Shown: positions 9,001 through 16,364 of the stretch, one piece after another
Layout: each line of letters opens with the position of its first letter
How positions within the stretch are numbered: the first letter of the stretch is position 1
Assembly (NCBI GenBank): GCA_017455065.1
Contig: JAFTBU010000062.1
Coordinates: 1 to 64,000 of the forward strand
Length of the DNA: 64,000 bases
Reading direction: 5' to 3'
Source: Bacteroidales bacterium
GTDB lineage: Bacteria > Bacteroidota > Bacteroidia > Bacteroidales > UBA932
The notes under the pieces: generated by a model
The model's database searches: none
What the model was told of the DNA's origin: nothing
Seen by the model: the letters and a program-made list of their open reading frames with translations, nothing else
Position numbers and translations under genes: made by a program

Positions 9001-9369
9001 CGGCTTGTAATGCTGCTGCATCGCATAGTAGCGGCCGGGGCCGAGGGCGACGCCCACTGCATTGTCCTTGGACAGCAGTGAAGTGACGTCGTAGGTGTTG
9101 TAGAAAATGGTCCTGCGGTAATCGGTGGGGGCAGGGGTCAGCACATCGTCGGAAACCTTGGAACCGTTGATGTAGCATTCGTAAAGACCCAGTCCGCAGA
9201 TGTCCAGGGTGGCAGACTGGACTTCCTTATCCAGGGAAAATTCCGTCCTGAGATAGCGGACGCTCAGGCGGCTGTGGTTGGTTTCCACGTCCCAGGGGAA
9301 CGCGCCCTCCCAGCCTATCCAGTTGGGATTGGCGAGGGCGATCAAAAGTGAAAGGATAGTGGTTAACAT
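6052..9369 (-). CDS. GH78 alpha-L-rhamnosidase fused to a sialidase-like beta-propeller
   Basis: An 1105-residue fusion. Residues about 15-780 are a bacterial alpha-L-rhamnosidase: an N-terminal beta-sandwich, then an (alpha/alpha)6 barrel with the CPQRDER acid motif (D370) and GATTIWE base motif (E663). Residues about 785-1105 resemble the BNR/sialidase propeller family, opening with HASTIEQLPNGDL and carrying Asp-box repeats (SSDGGHTW at 894-901, SDDGGHTW, SYDDGETW). The N-terminus is hydrophobic (MLTTILSLLIALA) and may be a short signal peptide. It probably removes rhamnose and a second, perhaps acidic, sugar from plant or capsular glycan; the propeller specificity is unknown. It starts one base after the Wzi-like gene stop, so the two are coupled. 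Confidence 0.88.
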   Translation of the reverse strand: MLTTILSLLIALANPNWIGWEGAFPWDVETNHSRLSVRYLRTEFSLDKEVQSATLDICGLGLYECYINGSKVSDDVLTPAPTDYRRTIFYNTYDVTSLLSKDNAVGVALGPGRYYAMQQHYKPYKVANFGYPKLWFKLKLVYKDGTKENIVSTERWKLTAEGPIRAANEYDGEIYDARMELGDWTKVGYDDSSWHQAQRTSIPKGDMEPQSIAAMAVMQTLPVKSITPIATGYVIDFGQNMAGWVKMRLSSTLKDQEIKLIFAETVNPDGTLYRANFRNAYSQDTYTCSGKENGEWWHPVFTTHGFRYVEVRGIKDPKPEDFVAELVYDNIETTGHFECSNDVINAVYHNAWWGVASNYKGMPIDCPQRDERMPWLGDRVAGSLGESFMFDIHALYSKWMRDIREAQRYDGAIPDVAPAFWNYYSDNMTWPAALPMGCDMLWEQYGDLQPIKDSYAAICKWMDYMKDSYMDENGLITKDQYGDWCMPPERLDLVHSADPARITDGTLISTAYYVKISQLLSKFASLQGLRADAKKYARQAEETSEAFNKAFLTVKRGQTPEYQTPMFYPDSVFYGNNTVTANVLPLAFGIVPDEYRQDICNNIIKKIVVDGGGHISSGVIGLQWIQHELTKMGRSDVAFSLASQTGYPSYGYMVKQGATTIWELWNGNTANPSMNSGNHVMLLGDLVSWYYHDLAGIRPYKPGYEVIELKPDFTIDDLQWVNASFKTIHGVVESNWKKTLNDLEWDFTVPAGTKAKVWIPGKKRPKTYRPGTYHIEVALPHKKRVLEESFLYWKAKFPQCHASTIEQLPNGDLIAAYFGGTAERNPDVCIWTSRKPKGSKVWEEPQYVADGVQNENLRYPTWNPVLFQIPDGDLLLFYKTGPSPSTWWGCIRRSSDGGHTWSAEERLPDGILGAIKDKPVMLKSGRIVSGSSTEGDHWRVHFELSDDGGHTWRKVGPVNNPHGYEAIQPTILKHRNGALQALCRTKDAFVGTTWSYDDGETWSDLELIEGLPQNQSGLDAVTLRDGSFALVYNNVGPHPGTTKGPRTPLSVALSKDGLHWKNIVTLEDCPLSQYSYPAIIQDKDGNLDVVYTWRRTRVKYVKVDY

Positions 9370-9370
9370 A

Positions 9371-10804
9371 TCAGTGCAATGTGTAAATCAATCCCAATGT
9401 GGCGCCGGCGCAGTCCGGGAGCACGGAGCCTTTGTCGGCGAATATGCCGTAGAGCAGGGTGAGCCCCCTGACACCGAAGATCTCCGGGACTTCTCCGGTG
9501 AATGCGGCGCTCACCTGCCTCAGAGGGGTCTCCTTGACGCTGCCCCAGGGCTTCTGCCGGGGGGATTCGCCCGCGTAGGAGGCGCTGTAGGTGCCGTAAT
9601 TGAGGCTGTAGGTGAGCATGAGTTTGTAAGGGGCCTTGCGGAAGAGTTTTCCGCTGACGCCTATATGGTGGGCCTGCAGGCGGTTGTTCTCCACGCCCTG
9701 CACTATCCCTGAAGGGTCCCAGGTACCGGACCTGGTGCCTTTGGGGAAGAACAGGGGATGACCTATGGTCCGCCCGTAATAAGTCCAGCCGCTGCGGTAT
9801 TCGCCGTTGTTGAAATAATTGTCCATGCCCCTGAAATTCAGGTCCGGGGTCCACTGCCGGAAATTCCCGTTCTCGTCGAACTCATTGTCGTGGATGGAGC
9901 CCGACTGGTACATGGTGTAATGGTATTCGTAGAGCAGGTCGGAGACCCAGCGGTCCTTGTCCTCGAAGCCGAAATGCAGGGTGTTCACCCCGTCGGGGAA
10001 ATTGCCCAGCTCGATGCCTGAGCGGTCATTGTAGGGGATGTCGTGCTGGAGGGTGACGCTCCAGCCGTCGCCTTTCCATTTCCATTTGAAAAGCTCGGCA
10101 CCGCCCTGGTCGCCTATGACGTTCATCCTGTCACTGTGGGAGCCCGCGGCGGAAGCGTTGCGGCCGGTGATGACACGGAAATAATTGTCGAAGGTGATGG
10201 GCATGGGGCCGTAGACCGGGCTGTTCCCGCCCCAGATGCCGTAGTGGTCGAGTCCCAGGTGGAATTCGAAACGCTCGGCTATGCTCAGCATCAGGAAGGC
10301 CCGGGTGCGGTGCACCAGCGCCCCCTGGACATATCTCTTGTCGAGGGTCTTGAAGTCTCCGAAAGAGCCGTATATGAAAAGATGGCGTCCGGTGAAAGGT
10401 ACCGCCACGGGGTCCAGGTTGATCCTGTAGCCCGGCATGCTGCGGGCGTTCCCGGATTCGGCGACCCTTCCGCCGGTCACGGAGAGGGAGCCGAGGCGGC
10501 TGTCGGAAGCCATGAAATACAGGTCGGGATGTTTCATGCCGAGATCCAGCGAGAGTGCCTTCCAGCGGAGGGAGGCGTAGCACTGGTCCACCATCACCGC
10601 CGGGTCGGTATTGGCCGCGAGGGACACTCCCCACTTCCATTGGAAAGTCTTGCTTTCGTCATAGGAGGTGCCGGCCTGCACCACCGCCAGGGCACCGCTG
10701 CTCCCAGGCATGAGGCCGTATTGGCCTGTCGTGGACCAGAAAGGGAGGGAATTGCCACCGGACAAGGCGCCGAGCAGCATCAGCGATGCGACGAAATCAT
10801 TCAT
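9371..10804 (-). CDS. Capsule assembly Wzi-family outer-membrane protein
   Basis: A 477-residue beta-rich protein with alternating aromatic strands and the Wzi-like features HYGIWGG and a late YYGRTIGHPLF segment before the last strands. Wzi-family barrels hold or organise capsular polysaccharide at the outer membrane. The start is set by the -7 box at 10808-10815, which leaves only the ATG three bases downstream (MNDFVASLML). That gives an unusually short signal sequence, so the processed N-terminus is uncertain. It is first gene of a two-gene transcript with the rhamnosidase fusion and is divergent from a glycosyltransferase. Confidence 0.82.
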   Translation of the reverse strand: MNDFVASLMLLGALSGGNSLPFWSTTGQYGLMPGSSGALAVVQAGTSYDESKTFQWKWGVSLAANTDPAVMVDQCYASLRWKALSLDLGMKHPDLYFMASDSRLGSLSVTGGRVAESGNARSMPGYRINLDPVAVPFTGRHLFIYGSFGDFKTLDKRYVQGALVHRTRAFLMLSIAERFEFHLGLDHYGIWGGNSPVYGPMPITFDNYFRVITGRNASAAGSHSDRMNVIGDQGGAELFKWKWKGDGWSVTLQHDIPYNDRSGIELGNFPDGVNTLHFGFEDKDRWVSDLLYEYHYTMYQSGSIHDNEFDENGNFRQWTPDLNFRGMDNYFNNGEYRSGWTYYGRTIGHPLFFPKGTRSGTWDPSGIVQGVENNRLQAHHIGVSGKLFRKAPYKLMLTYSLNYGTYSASYAGESPRQKPWGSVKETPLRQVSAAFTGEVPEIFGVRGLTLLYGIFADKGSVLPDCAGATLGLIYTLH

Positions 10805-10807
10805 ATC

Positions 10808-10815
10808 CAAAGTTA
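10808..10815 (-). promoter_or_regulatory. -7 box TAACTTTG for the Wzi gene
   Basis: Perfect TAnnTTTG on the minus strand. Three bases (GAT) separate it from the ATG, so the mRNA should be leaderless. Confidence 0.75.
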
Positions 10816-10846
10816 ACAATTTAGATGTAAAAAACATTAAAATAGC

Positions 10847-10854
10847 TAACTTTG
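10847..10854 (+). promoter_or_regulatory. -7 box TAACTTTG for the glycosyltransferase gene
   Basis: Perfect TAnnTTTG, identical to the divergent Wzi box 31 bp away. Five bases (ACGCA) separate it from the ATG, so the mRNA should be leaderless. Confidence 0.75.
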
Positions 10855-10859
10855 ACGCA

Positions 10860-11939
10860 ATGAAAATAATCTGTCTGGCAAGATCCCTGGATACCGGAGG
10901 TGCGGAGCGTCAGCTCACGGGCCTGGCCGCCATGCTCAAGGACGACGGACACGACGTGACCATGGTGACCTACCATGACGGGGCCTTCTTCGACGACCTG
11001 CTCTACGAGCACGGAGTCAGGCACATACAGGTCCGCAAGAGGGCTACGACCCTGGCGCTGGACATCAGGCTGGCCTCCCTGATCAAGAAGGAGGGTGCCG
11101 AGTTGGTCATAGCCTTCTCCTCCTCGGCCGGCCGCAAGGCCTGCGGTGCCAAATTGTTCTACCGCGACTTCCGGCTCATCGTCTCCGAAAGGAACGCCAA
11201 TCCCAAACTCAACATATTCGACGGCTACAGAATGCTGGTCTGGGGCTTCGCCGAAAAGATCATTTCCAACAGCTACGCCCAGGAGGCCATACTCAAGAAG
11301 CATTTCCCCCGGCGCGGAGCCCGTGTCAGCACCATAGTCAATTTCGTGGACACCGCCACCTTCAGTCCCATGGAGCAGGATGTCCATGAGAGGTTCGTGC
11401 TGGCCACCACCGCCAGGATATGCAAGAGGAAGAACATCCACGGCTACATACGCGCCGTACAGATCGCCGCGGCCAGGGGTTACCGCCCGCTGGTGCTCTG
11501 GTACGGGGTCAAGAGGGACAGCAAGTACCTGCGCAAATGCATGGCGATGATAAAGGAGGCTGGACTGGAGGGCGATTTCAAGATACTCCCTGCGGAGAAG
11601 AATGTCAAGGAGATATACCGCCGCTGCGATGCGTTCTGCCTGCCAAGTTTCTACGAAGGCACTTCCAATTCCCTGACGGAGGCCCTCGCCTGCGCGCGTC
11701 CTGCCATTTGCAGCAATGTCAGTGACAACCCCCTGTATGTCAGGGAGTCCGAGACCGGGATCTTGTTCGATCCCAGGGACCCGGAATCCATAGCGGATGC
11801 GATCTGCCGCATGATGGACCTGAGCCCGGAGGAAAGGATGGCATATGGTTTGAAGGGAAGTGAACTGGTCAGAAAGGCTCTGGACCCTGAGGTTTTCCAC
11901 GCGAAGTACAGGGCCCTGATAGAAGATAACGGAAACTAA
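10860..11939 (+). CDS. Glycosyltransferase family 4-type enzyme
   Basis: A 359-residue GT-B fold enzyme. The N-terminal domain starts MKIICLARSLDTGGAERQ, the GGAE loop typical of GT4. The C-terminal domain has the donor-binding region LPSFYEGTSNSLTEALACARP with the conserved E-x7-E spacing. It would transfer a sugar from a nucleotide-activated donor to a lipid- or glycan-bound acceptor on the cytoplasmic face of the membrane; donor and acceptor are unknown. The ATG at 10860 is chosen because the promoter lies directly before it. The neighbouring Wzi and rml genes suggest capsule or surface-glycan synthesis. Confidence 0.88.
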   Translation: MKIICLARSLDTGGAERQLTGLAAMLKDDGHDVTMVTYHDGAFFDDLLYEHGVRHIQVRKRATTLALDIRLASLIKKEGAELVIAFSSSAGRKACGAKLFYRDFRLIVSERNANPKLNIFDGYRMLVWGFAEKIISNSYAQEAILKKHFPRRGARVSTIVNFVDTATFSPMEQDVHERFVLATTARICKRKNIHGYIRAVQIAAARGYRPLVLWYGVKRDSKYLRKCMAMIKEAGLEGDFKILPAEKNVKEIYRRCDAFCLPSFYEGTSNSLTEALACARPAICSNVSDNPLYVRESETGILFDPRDPESIADAICRMMDLSPEERMAYGLKGSELVRKALDPEVFHAKYRALIEDNGN

Positions 11940-11950
11940 ACTTTTTTATC

Positions 11951-12655
11951 ATGGAGAACAAAGGTAATTTTTGGGCAGGCCTGGCTGTTATGCTGGGACT
12001 GATTGTCGCGGGAGCGATGCTTCCTAAAGCGGTCAAAGACCTCAAGTCCTTCGACCGGACCGTGAGTGTCAAAGGCCTGTGCGAGCGCGAGGTCAACGCC
12101 GACAAGGTCATTTGGCCCATACGTTTCAAAGTGGTCGGCAACGACCTCAACAATGTTTACAACGAGATAGAGAACAAATCAGGCATAGTGCGCAAGTTCC
12201 TCTCCGACGGTGGAGTGGAGGCCGCGGAGATATCCGTCTCCTCACCTGTCATCTCCGACAAATTCACCCAGGAGTACGGCTCCAACGACCGCGCCTACCG
12301 CTACGTGGCCACTGTGACCATCACTGTGTGCACCAAGAATGTGGACAAGGTCCTCGCCCTGATGTCTTCGCAGAGCAAGCTCATACGCTCTGGCATCACT
12401 TCCGAGAACGAGTGGGAGACCCGTCCGCAGTTCAGCTTCGAGGCTCTCAACGACCTCAAGCCCGGCATGATTGAGGAAGCCACCCGCAACGCCCGCGAGG
12501 TCGCACTGAAGTTCGCCCAGGATTCACAGAGCACGCTCGGCAAGATCAAACAGGCCAACCAGGGCACCTTCAGCATAGAGGACAGGGATTCCAACACTCC
12601 CCAGATCAAGAAGGTCAGGGTAGTGACCAATGTCATCTATTATCTCAAGAAATAA
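11951..12655 (+). CDS. SIMPL (DUF541) domain protein
   Basis: A 234-residue protein with one N-terminal membrane anchor (about residues 8-25, GLAVMLGLIVAGAML) and a SIMPL domain (about 35-230, opening SFDRTVSVKGLCEREVNADK and ending with VVTNVIYYLKK). SIMPL proteins are periplasmic, and in other bacteria some have been tied to oxidative stress; their biochemical role is unclear. It follows the glycosyltransferase by 11 bases and is probably co-transcribed. Confidence 0.85.
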   Translation: MENKGNFWAGLAVMLGLIVAGAMLPKAVKDLKSFDRTVSVKGLCEREVNADKVIWPIRFKVVGNDLNNVYNEIENKSGIVRKFLSDGGVEAAEISVSSPVISDKFTQEYGSNDRAYRYVATVTITVCTKNVDKVLALMSSQSKLIRSGITSENEWETRPQFSFEALNDLKPGMIEEATRNAREVALKFAQDSQSTLGKIKQANQGTFSIEDRDSNTPQIKKVRVVTNVIYYLKK

Positions 12656-12658
12656 GCG

Positions 12659-13249
12659 TCAGAAACGCATTGCAAATGTGGCGCAGACAGCGCCGCTCAT
12701 AGGATCCACGGTCGGGCAGAGGGCTATCTGTCCGGCCGGTTTGCTTATACCCAGCAGGTTTTCCACCGGTTCCATGAGCCAGTAGCCTATATTTGCGCTC
12801 AATATGCCCACGCCCGCTCCGGCGAGGGTGTCCCACCACCAGTGCCGCTGGTGCACGACGCGCAGCACCGCCACTGATGTGGCCAATGCATAAGCCGCAC
12901 CTCCCCAGCCCCAGCCGTATTCGTGCCGGACCAGCTCGGCGCCCATGAACGCAGTGGCGCTGTGCCCTGAAGGGAATGAGTTGAATGCCGAGCCGTCGGG
13001 CCTCTCCTCCCCCACCGTATACTTGATGCCGTTGACGAGGGCGGCGCAGGACAGGGTGCCGATACCGAGGGTCAGGAGCCTGTCCACGAAACGGTTCTCA
13101 GCCTTTATGCCCGCGAAGTCGAGGGTCAGGTCCATGACCGCAGGCATGTACTGGATGTATTTCTCAGGATAGGCATATTCGCTCACCTGGGCCCGGCAGA
13201 GCGGGGTGCAGATGAGCAGGACGAGAGCCGCGGTGAAGAGGCGCTTCAT
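12659..13249 (-). CDS. PAP2-family phosphatase, membrane-associated
   Basis: A 196-residue protein with an N-terminal signal sequence and the three PAP2 signatures in order: KYTVGEERP, PSGHSA and LRVVHQRHWWWD, which supply the catalytic histidines. Such enzymes dephosphorylate phosphatidic acid, lipid A or undecaprenyl pyrophosphate. It lies 3 bases after rmlB in the rhamnose operon, so recycling of undecaprenyl pyrophosphate after glycan assembly is a plausible but unproven role. It converges with the SIMPL gene with a 3-base gap. Confidence 0.88.
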   Translation of the reverse strand: MKRLFTAALVLLICTPLCRAQVSEYAYPEKYIQYMPAVMDLTLDFAGIKAENRFVDRLLTLGIGTLSCAALVNGIKYTVGEERPDGSAFNSFPSGHSATAFMGAELVRHEYGWGWGGAAYALATSVAVLRVVHQRHWWWDTLAGAGVGILSANIGYWLMEPVENLLGISKPAGQIALCPTVDPMSGAVCATFAMRF

Positions 13250-13252
13250 CCC

Positions 13253-14392
13253 CTAGCGGTTTTTGTACATGTCGTCGTAGTACTTCTGGTAGTCCCCGGA
13301 AGTCACGTTGTCCATCCAAGCCTGGTTCTCCAGGTACCATTTCACGGTCTTCTCTATGCCCTCCTCAAACTGCAGGCTGGGCTCCCAGCCGAGCTCCTTC
13401 TGGAGTTTGGTGGAGTCGATGGCATACCTGAGGTCGTGGCCGGCCCTGTCGGTGACATAGGTGATGAGGTCCATGTCGGCGCCTTCGGGGCGGCCGAGCT
13501 GGCGGTCCACAGTGTTGATGAGGACCTTGATGATGTCGATGTTCTTCCACTCGTTGAAGCCGCCGATATTGTAGGTCTCGGCGATCTTGCCTTTGTGGAA
13601 GATGACGTCGATGGCCCTGGCGTGGTCTTCGACATACAGCCAGTCGCGGACGTTCTCACCCTTGCCGTAGACGGGCAGGGGTTTGCGGTGGCGGATGTTG
13701 TTTATGAACAGGGGGATGAGCTTCTCGGGGAACTGGTAGGGGCCGTAGTTGTTGGAGCAGTTGGTCACGATCGTGGGCATGCCGTAGGTGTCGTGGAATG
13801 CGCGCACGAAGTGGTCGCTGCTGGCTTTGGCGGCGCTGTAGGGGCTGTGGGGCTGGTATTTCAGGTCTTCGGTGAAGAACTGTTCGCCGTAGGCCAGATG
13901 GTGCTTGCCCGAGCTGGCCTTGGTGGTGAAGGGCGGCTCCACCCCTTCCGGATGGGTCATCTGCAGGGCCCCGTACACCTCATCGGTGCTGATATGGTAG
14001 AACCTCTTTCCTTCGTACTTCTCGGGCAGACTCTCCCAATATGCCTTGGAAGCCTGCAGGAGCGACAGCGTACCCATCACATTGGTCTGCGCGAAAGTGA
14101 AAGGATCCTTGATCGAACGGTCCACATGGGACTCCGCCGCCAGATGGATGATACCGTCCACATGCTCCTCCTGCATGAGTTTCAGCACTCCGTCGAAATC
14201 GCATATGTCCATCTTGACGAAACGGTAGTTGGGCTTGTCCTCGATGTCCTTGAGATTTGCGAGGTTGCCCGCGTAAGTCAGTTTGTCCAGGTTGATGATG
14301 CGGTACCCGGGGTACTTGTTCACGAAAAGGCGCACCACGTGGCTGCCGATGAATCCGGCTCCGCCGGTGATGATGATGGTTCTCTTATTCAT
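13253..14392 (-). CDS. rmlB: dTDP-glucose 4,6-dehydratase
   Basis: A 379-residue extended short-chain dehydrogenase. The NAD-binding GGAGFIG is at residues 10-16, the substrate segment STDEVYGAL follows, and the YxxxK catalytic pair is YSAAK. It removes water from dTDP-glucose to give dTDP-4-keto-6-deoxyglucose, the first dedicated step of dTDP-L-rhamnose synthesis. I chose the ATG giving MNKRTIIIT rather than the start seven codons earlier. The gene overlaps rmlC by 8 bp, so rmlD-rmlC-rmlB are one transcript. Confidence 0.97.
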   Translation of the reverse strand: MNKRTIIITGGAGFIGSHVVRLFVNKYPGYRIINLDKLTYAGNLANLKDIEDKPNYRFVKMDICDFDGVLKLMQEEHVDGIIHLAAESHVDRSIKDPFTFAQTNVMGTLSLLQASKAYWESLPEKYEGKRFYHISTDEVYGALQMTHPEGVEPPFTTKASSGKHHLAYGEQFFTEDLKYQPHSPYSAAKASSDHFVRAFHDTYGMPTIVTNCSNNYGPYQFPEKLIPLFINNIRHRKPLPVYGKGENVRDWLYVEDHARAIDVIFHKGKIAETYNIGGFNEWKNIDIIKVLINTVDRQLGRPEGADMDLITYVTDRAGHDLRYAIDSTKLQKELGWEPSLQFEEGIEKTVKWYLENQAWMDNVTSGDYQKYYDDMYKNR

Positions 14393-14963
14393 AAAGGTCC
14401 TTGCTATAATCAAACAGGTCGGAATCGCTGCACTGGGCCAGCGTGGGATGGCATTTGTCCTTGGCCGAGAGTATCACGTCCCCGGCAGGCACCCCCCAGT
14501 CGATGGCGAGGTCGGGATCGTCCCAGGCGATGGCACCTTCCGCAGCAGGGCAATAGAAACGGTCGCACTTGTACTGGAACACCGCCTCGTCGGAGAGGAC
14601 GCTGAATCCGTGGGCGAAGCCGCGGGGGATGAAGAGCTGGAGCCGGTTCTCGCCGGAGAGCTCCACCCGCACGCAATGGCCGAAGGTCGGGCTTCCCCGG
14701 CGGATGTCCACCGCCACATCCAGCACCCTGCCGCTGACGACACGGATGAGCTTGGATTGGGAGGCATCCCCCTTCTGGAAATGCAGGCCCCTGACCACCC
14801 CGTAGGAAGACTTGCTCTCATTGTCCTGGACGAAGGTCAGCGGACGCACCTGGGCATCGAATTCCCTCTGGGAGAAGGATTCGAAGAAATATCCCCTGGC
14901 ATCTTCGAAGACGCGGGGAGAGATGATCAGCACGTCGGGGATCTCTGTCCGTATCAGGTTCAT
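14385..14963 (-). CDS. rmlC: dTDP-4-dehydrorhamnose 3,5-epimerase
   Basis: A 192-residue cupin enzyme, normal length. It shows the family opening (ISPRVFEDARGYFFES), the catalytic histidine in VRGLHFQKG and the FIPRGFAHGF segment. It epimerises C3 and C5 of the 4-keto-6-deoxyglucose intermediate. The ATG used (MNLIRTEIP) overlaps the rmlD stop as ATGA, giving translational coupling. Confidence 0.96.
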   Translation of the reverse strand: MNLIRTEIPDVLIISPRVFEDARGYFFESFSQREFDAQVRPLTFVQDNESKSSYGVVRGLHFQKGDASQSKLIRVVSGRVLDVAVDIRRGSPTFGHCVRVELSGENRLQLFIPRGFAHGFSVLSDEAVFQYKCDRFYCPAAEGAIAWDDPDLAIDWGVPAGDVILSAKDKCHPTLAQCSDSDLFDYSKDLYE

Positions 14964-15832
14964 AGTCTTTCCATGCAAGCCTTGAGGGAATCTCTCCAGT
15001 ACGGTATCTTGATTCCGAAAGTTTTCTGTATCAATGTCTTGTCCAGCACCGAATAATGCGGGCGGCGCACCTTGGAGGGGAATTCGGAGCTGCGGCAGGG
15101 CCGGATGGCGCAGCGGTGACCGCTCAGGGAACAGATCTCCACCGCGAAATCGTACCAGCTCAGCACCCCTTCGTCGGTGTAGTTGTAGACGCCCTTCTGG
15201 GACAGTTTGCCGCTGTCGATGATATGGAGTATCACCGCGGCGAGGTCCGCGGCATAGGTCGGGGTCCCCACCTGGTCGTACACGACCTTGAGGGTGTCGT
15301 TCACTTCAGTCAGATGGTGGATGGTCTTCACGAAATTCTTCCCGAAGGGAGAATACATCCAGGCGGTGCGCAGGATGATGTAGTCGCAGCCGCTCTCCTG
15401 TATGGCCTTCTCCCCCGCCAGTTTGGTCTTGCCGTAATGGCTGCGGGGCGAAGGGACGGCGTCCTCGCGTATGGGCTCGAAACCGTCGCCGGAGAAGATG
15501 TAGTCCGTGGAGATGTGGATGAGGGTGATCCCCCTCTCGCGTGCGGCGGCGGCCAGGTTGCCGGGAGCCTTGCGGTTCAGCAGGTCGGCCATGTCCTTGT
15601 CTTCCTCGGCCATGTCCACATTGGTGTAGGCGGCGCAGTTTATGATGGCGTCCACATTTTCGGAGTCGCAGATGATACGTATCGTACCCAGGTCGGTGAC
15701 GTCCAGATAGACGGTCTCCTGTCCGGGCACGGAGTTCACGTCGGTAAAGATGAAATGATGCCCGGCCCCCTTGCTGAGGAGCCTGAGTTCATTTCCGAGC
15801 TGGCCGTTGGCACCGGTGACGAGGATATTCAT
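14960..15832 (-). CDS. rmlD: dTDP-4-dehydrorhamnose reductase
   Basis: A 290-residue short-chain reductase with the N-terminal GANGQLGNEL nucleotide site, DYIFSGDG and the catalytic YGKTK. It makes the last step to dTDP-L-rhamnose with NAD(P)H. The start MNILVTGANG is eight codons inside a longer frame and lies 21 bases after the -7 box at 15854-15861. It is first gene of rmlD-rmlC-rmlB-PAP2. The thymidylyltransferase gene rmlA is not in this window. Confidence 0.96.
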   Translation of the reverse strand: MNILVTGANGQLGNELRLLSKGAGHHFIFTDVNSVPGQETVYLDVTDLGTIRIICDSENVDAIINCAAYTNVDMAEEDKDMADLLNRKAPGNLAAAARERGITLIHISTDYIFSGDGFEPIREDAVPSPRSHYGKTKLAGEKAIQESGCDYIILRTAWMYSPFGKNFVKTIHHLTEVNDTLKVVYDQVGTPTYAADLAAVILHIIDSGKLSQKGVYNYTDEGVLSWYDFAVEICSLSGHRCAIRPCRSSEFPSKVRRPHYSVLDKTLIQKTFGIKIPYWRDSLKACMERL

Positions 15833-15853
15833 CGCGACAGGTCTTAATTTGTA

Positions 15854-15861
15854 CAAATTTA
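15854..15861 (-). promoter_or_regulatory. -7 box TAAATTTG for the rhamnose operon
   Basis: Perfect TAnnTTTG on the minus strand, 21 bases before the rmlD ATG. It is only 2 bp from the divergent rnhA box, so both promoters cannot be occupied together. Confidence 0.75.
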
Positions 15862-15863
15862 GT

Positions 15864-15871
15864 TATTTTTG
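15864..15871 (+). promoter_or_regulatory. -7 box TATTTTTG for rnhA-pdxA
   Basis: Perfect TAnnTTTG. Six bases (CGAAGA) precede the rnhA ATG, so the mRNA is predicted to be nearly leaderless. Confidence 0.75.
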
Positions 15872-15877
15872 CGAAGA

Positions 15878-16360
15878 ATGGAAACAAGACCGGTCATATA
15901 CTTGTACACCGACGGCGCCGCGAGCGGCAACCCGGGCCCGGGAGGATACGGAGTGGTACTGGTCTGCGGCAGCCTCCGCAAGGAGCTTTCCGGCGGATTC
16001 GCCCGCACCACCAACAACCGCATGGAACTCCTCGCGGTGATCAAGGGGCTCGAGGCCATACGCTGGGAAAACGCCGAAGTGCAGGTGTACAGCGACTCCA
16101 CCTATGTGGTGAAGGCTGTCAATGAAGGCTGGCTCGAAAAATGGGAGAGCAGCGGCTGGAAGAAGAAAAAGAATCCCGACCTCTGGCAGGAATTCCTCCG
16201 ACTCTACCGCAGGCACAGGGTGAGTTTCCATTGGATCAAGGGGCATGCGGGACACCCCGAAAACGAAAGGTGCGACGCCCTGGCCGTGGCCGCCTACGGC
16301 AAGAGCGGGCTCCCCGAAGATCCCGGCTACACACAAGACGACGAAACATTATTCTCATAA
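15878..16360 (+). CDS. rnhA: Ribonuclease HI
   Basis: A 160-residue type-1 RNase H. The active-site carboxylates are visible in order: YTDGAASGNPGPGG (first Asp), TNNRMEL (Glu), VYSDSTYVV (second Asp), with the helper histidine in KGHAGHPEN and the last Asp in ERCDALA. It cuts the RNA strand of RNA-DNA hybrids (primer and R-loop removal). The ATG giving METRPVIYLYTDG is preferred over one nine bases upstream because of the promoter position. pdxA follows after 4 bases. Confidence 0.96.
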   Translation: METRPVIYLYTDGAASGNPGPGGYGVVLVCGSLRKELSGGFARTTNNRMELLAVIKGLEAIRWENAEVQVYSDSTYVVKAVNEGWLEKWESSGWKKKKNPDLWQEFLRLYRRHRVSFHWIKGHAGHPENERCDALAVAAYGKSGLPEDPGYTQDDETLFS

Positions 16361-16364
16361 CGAC

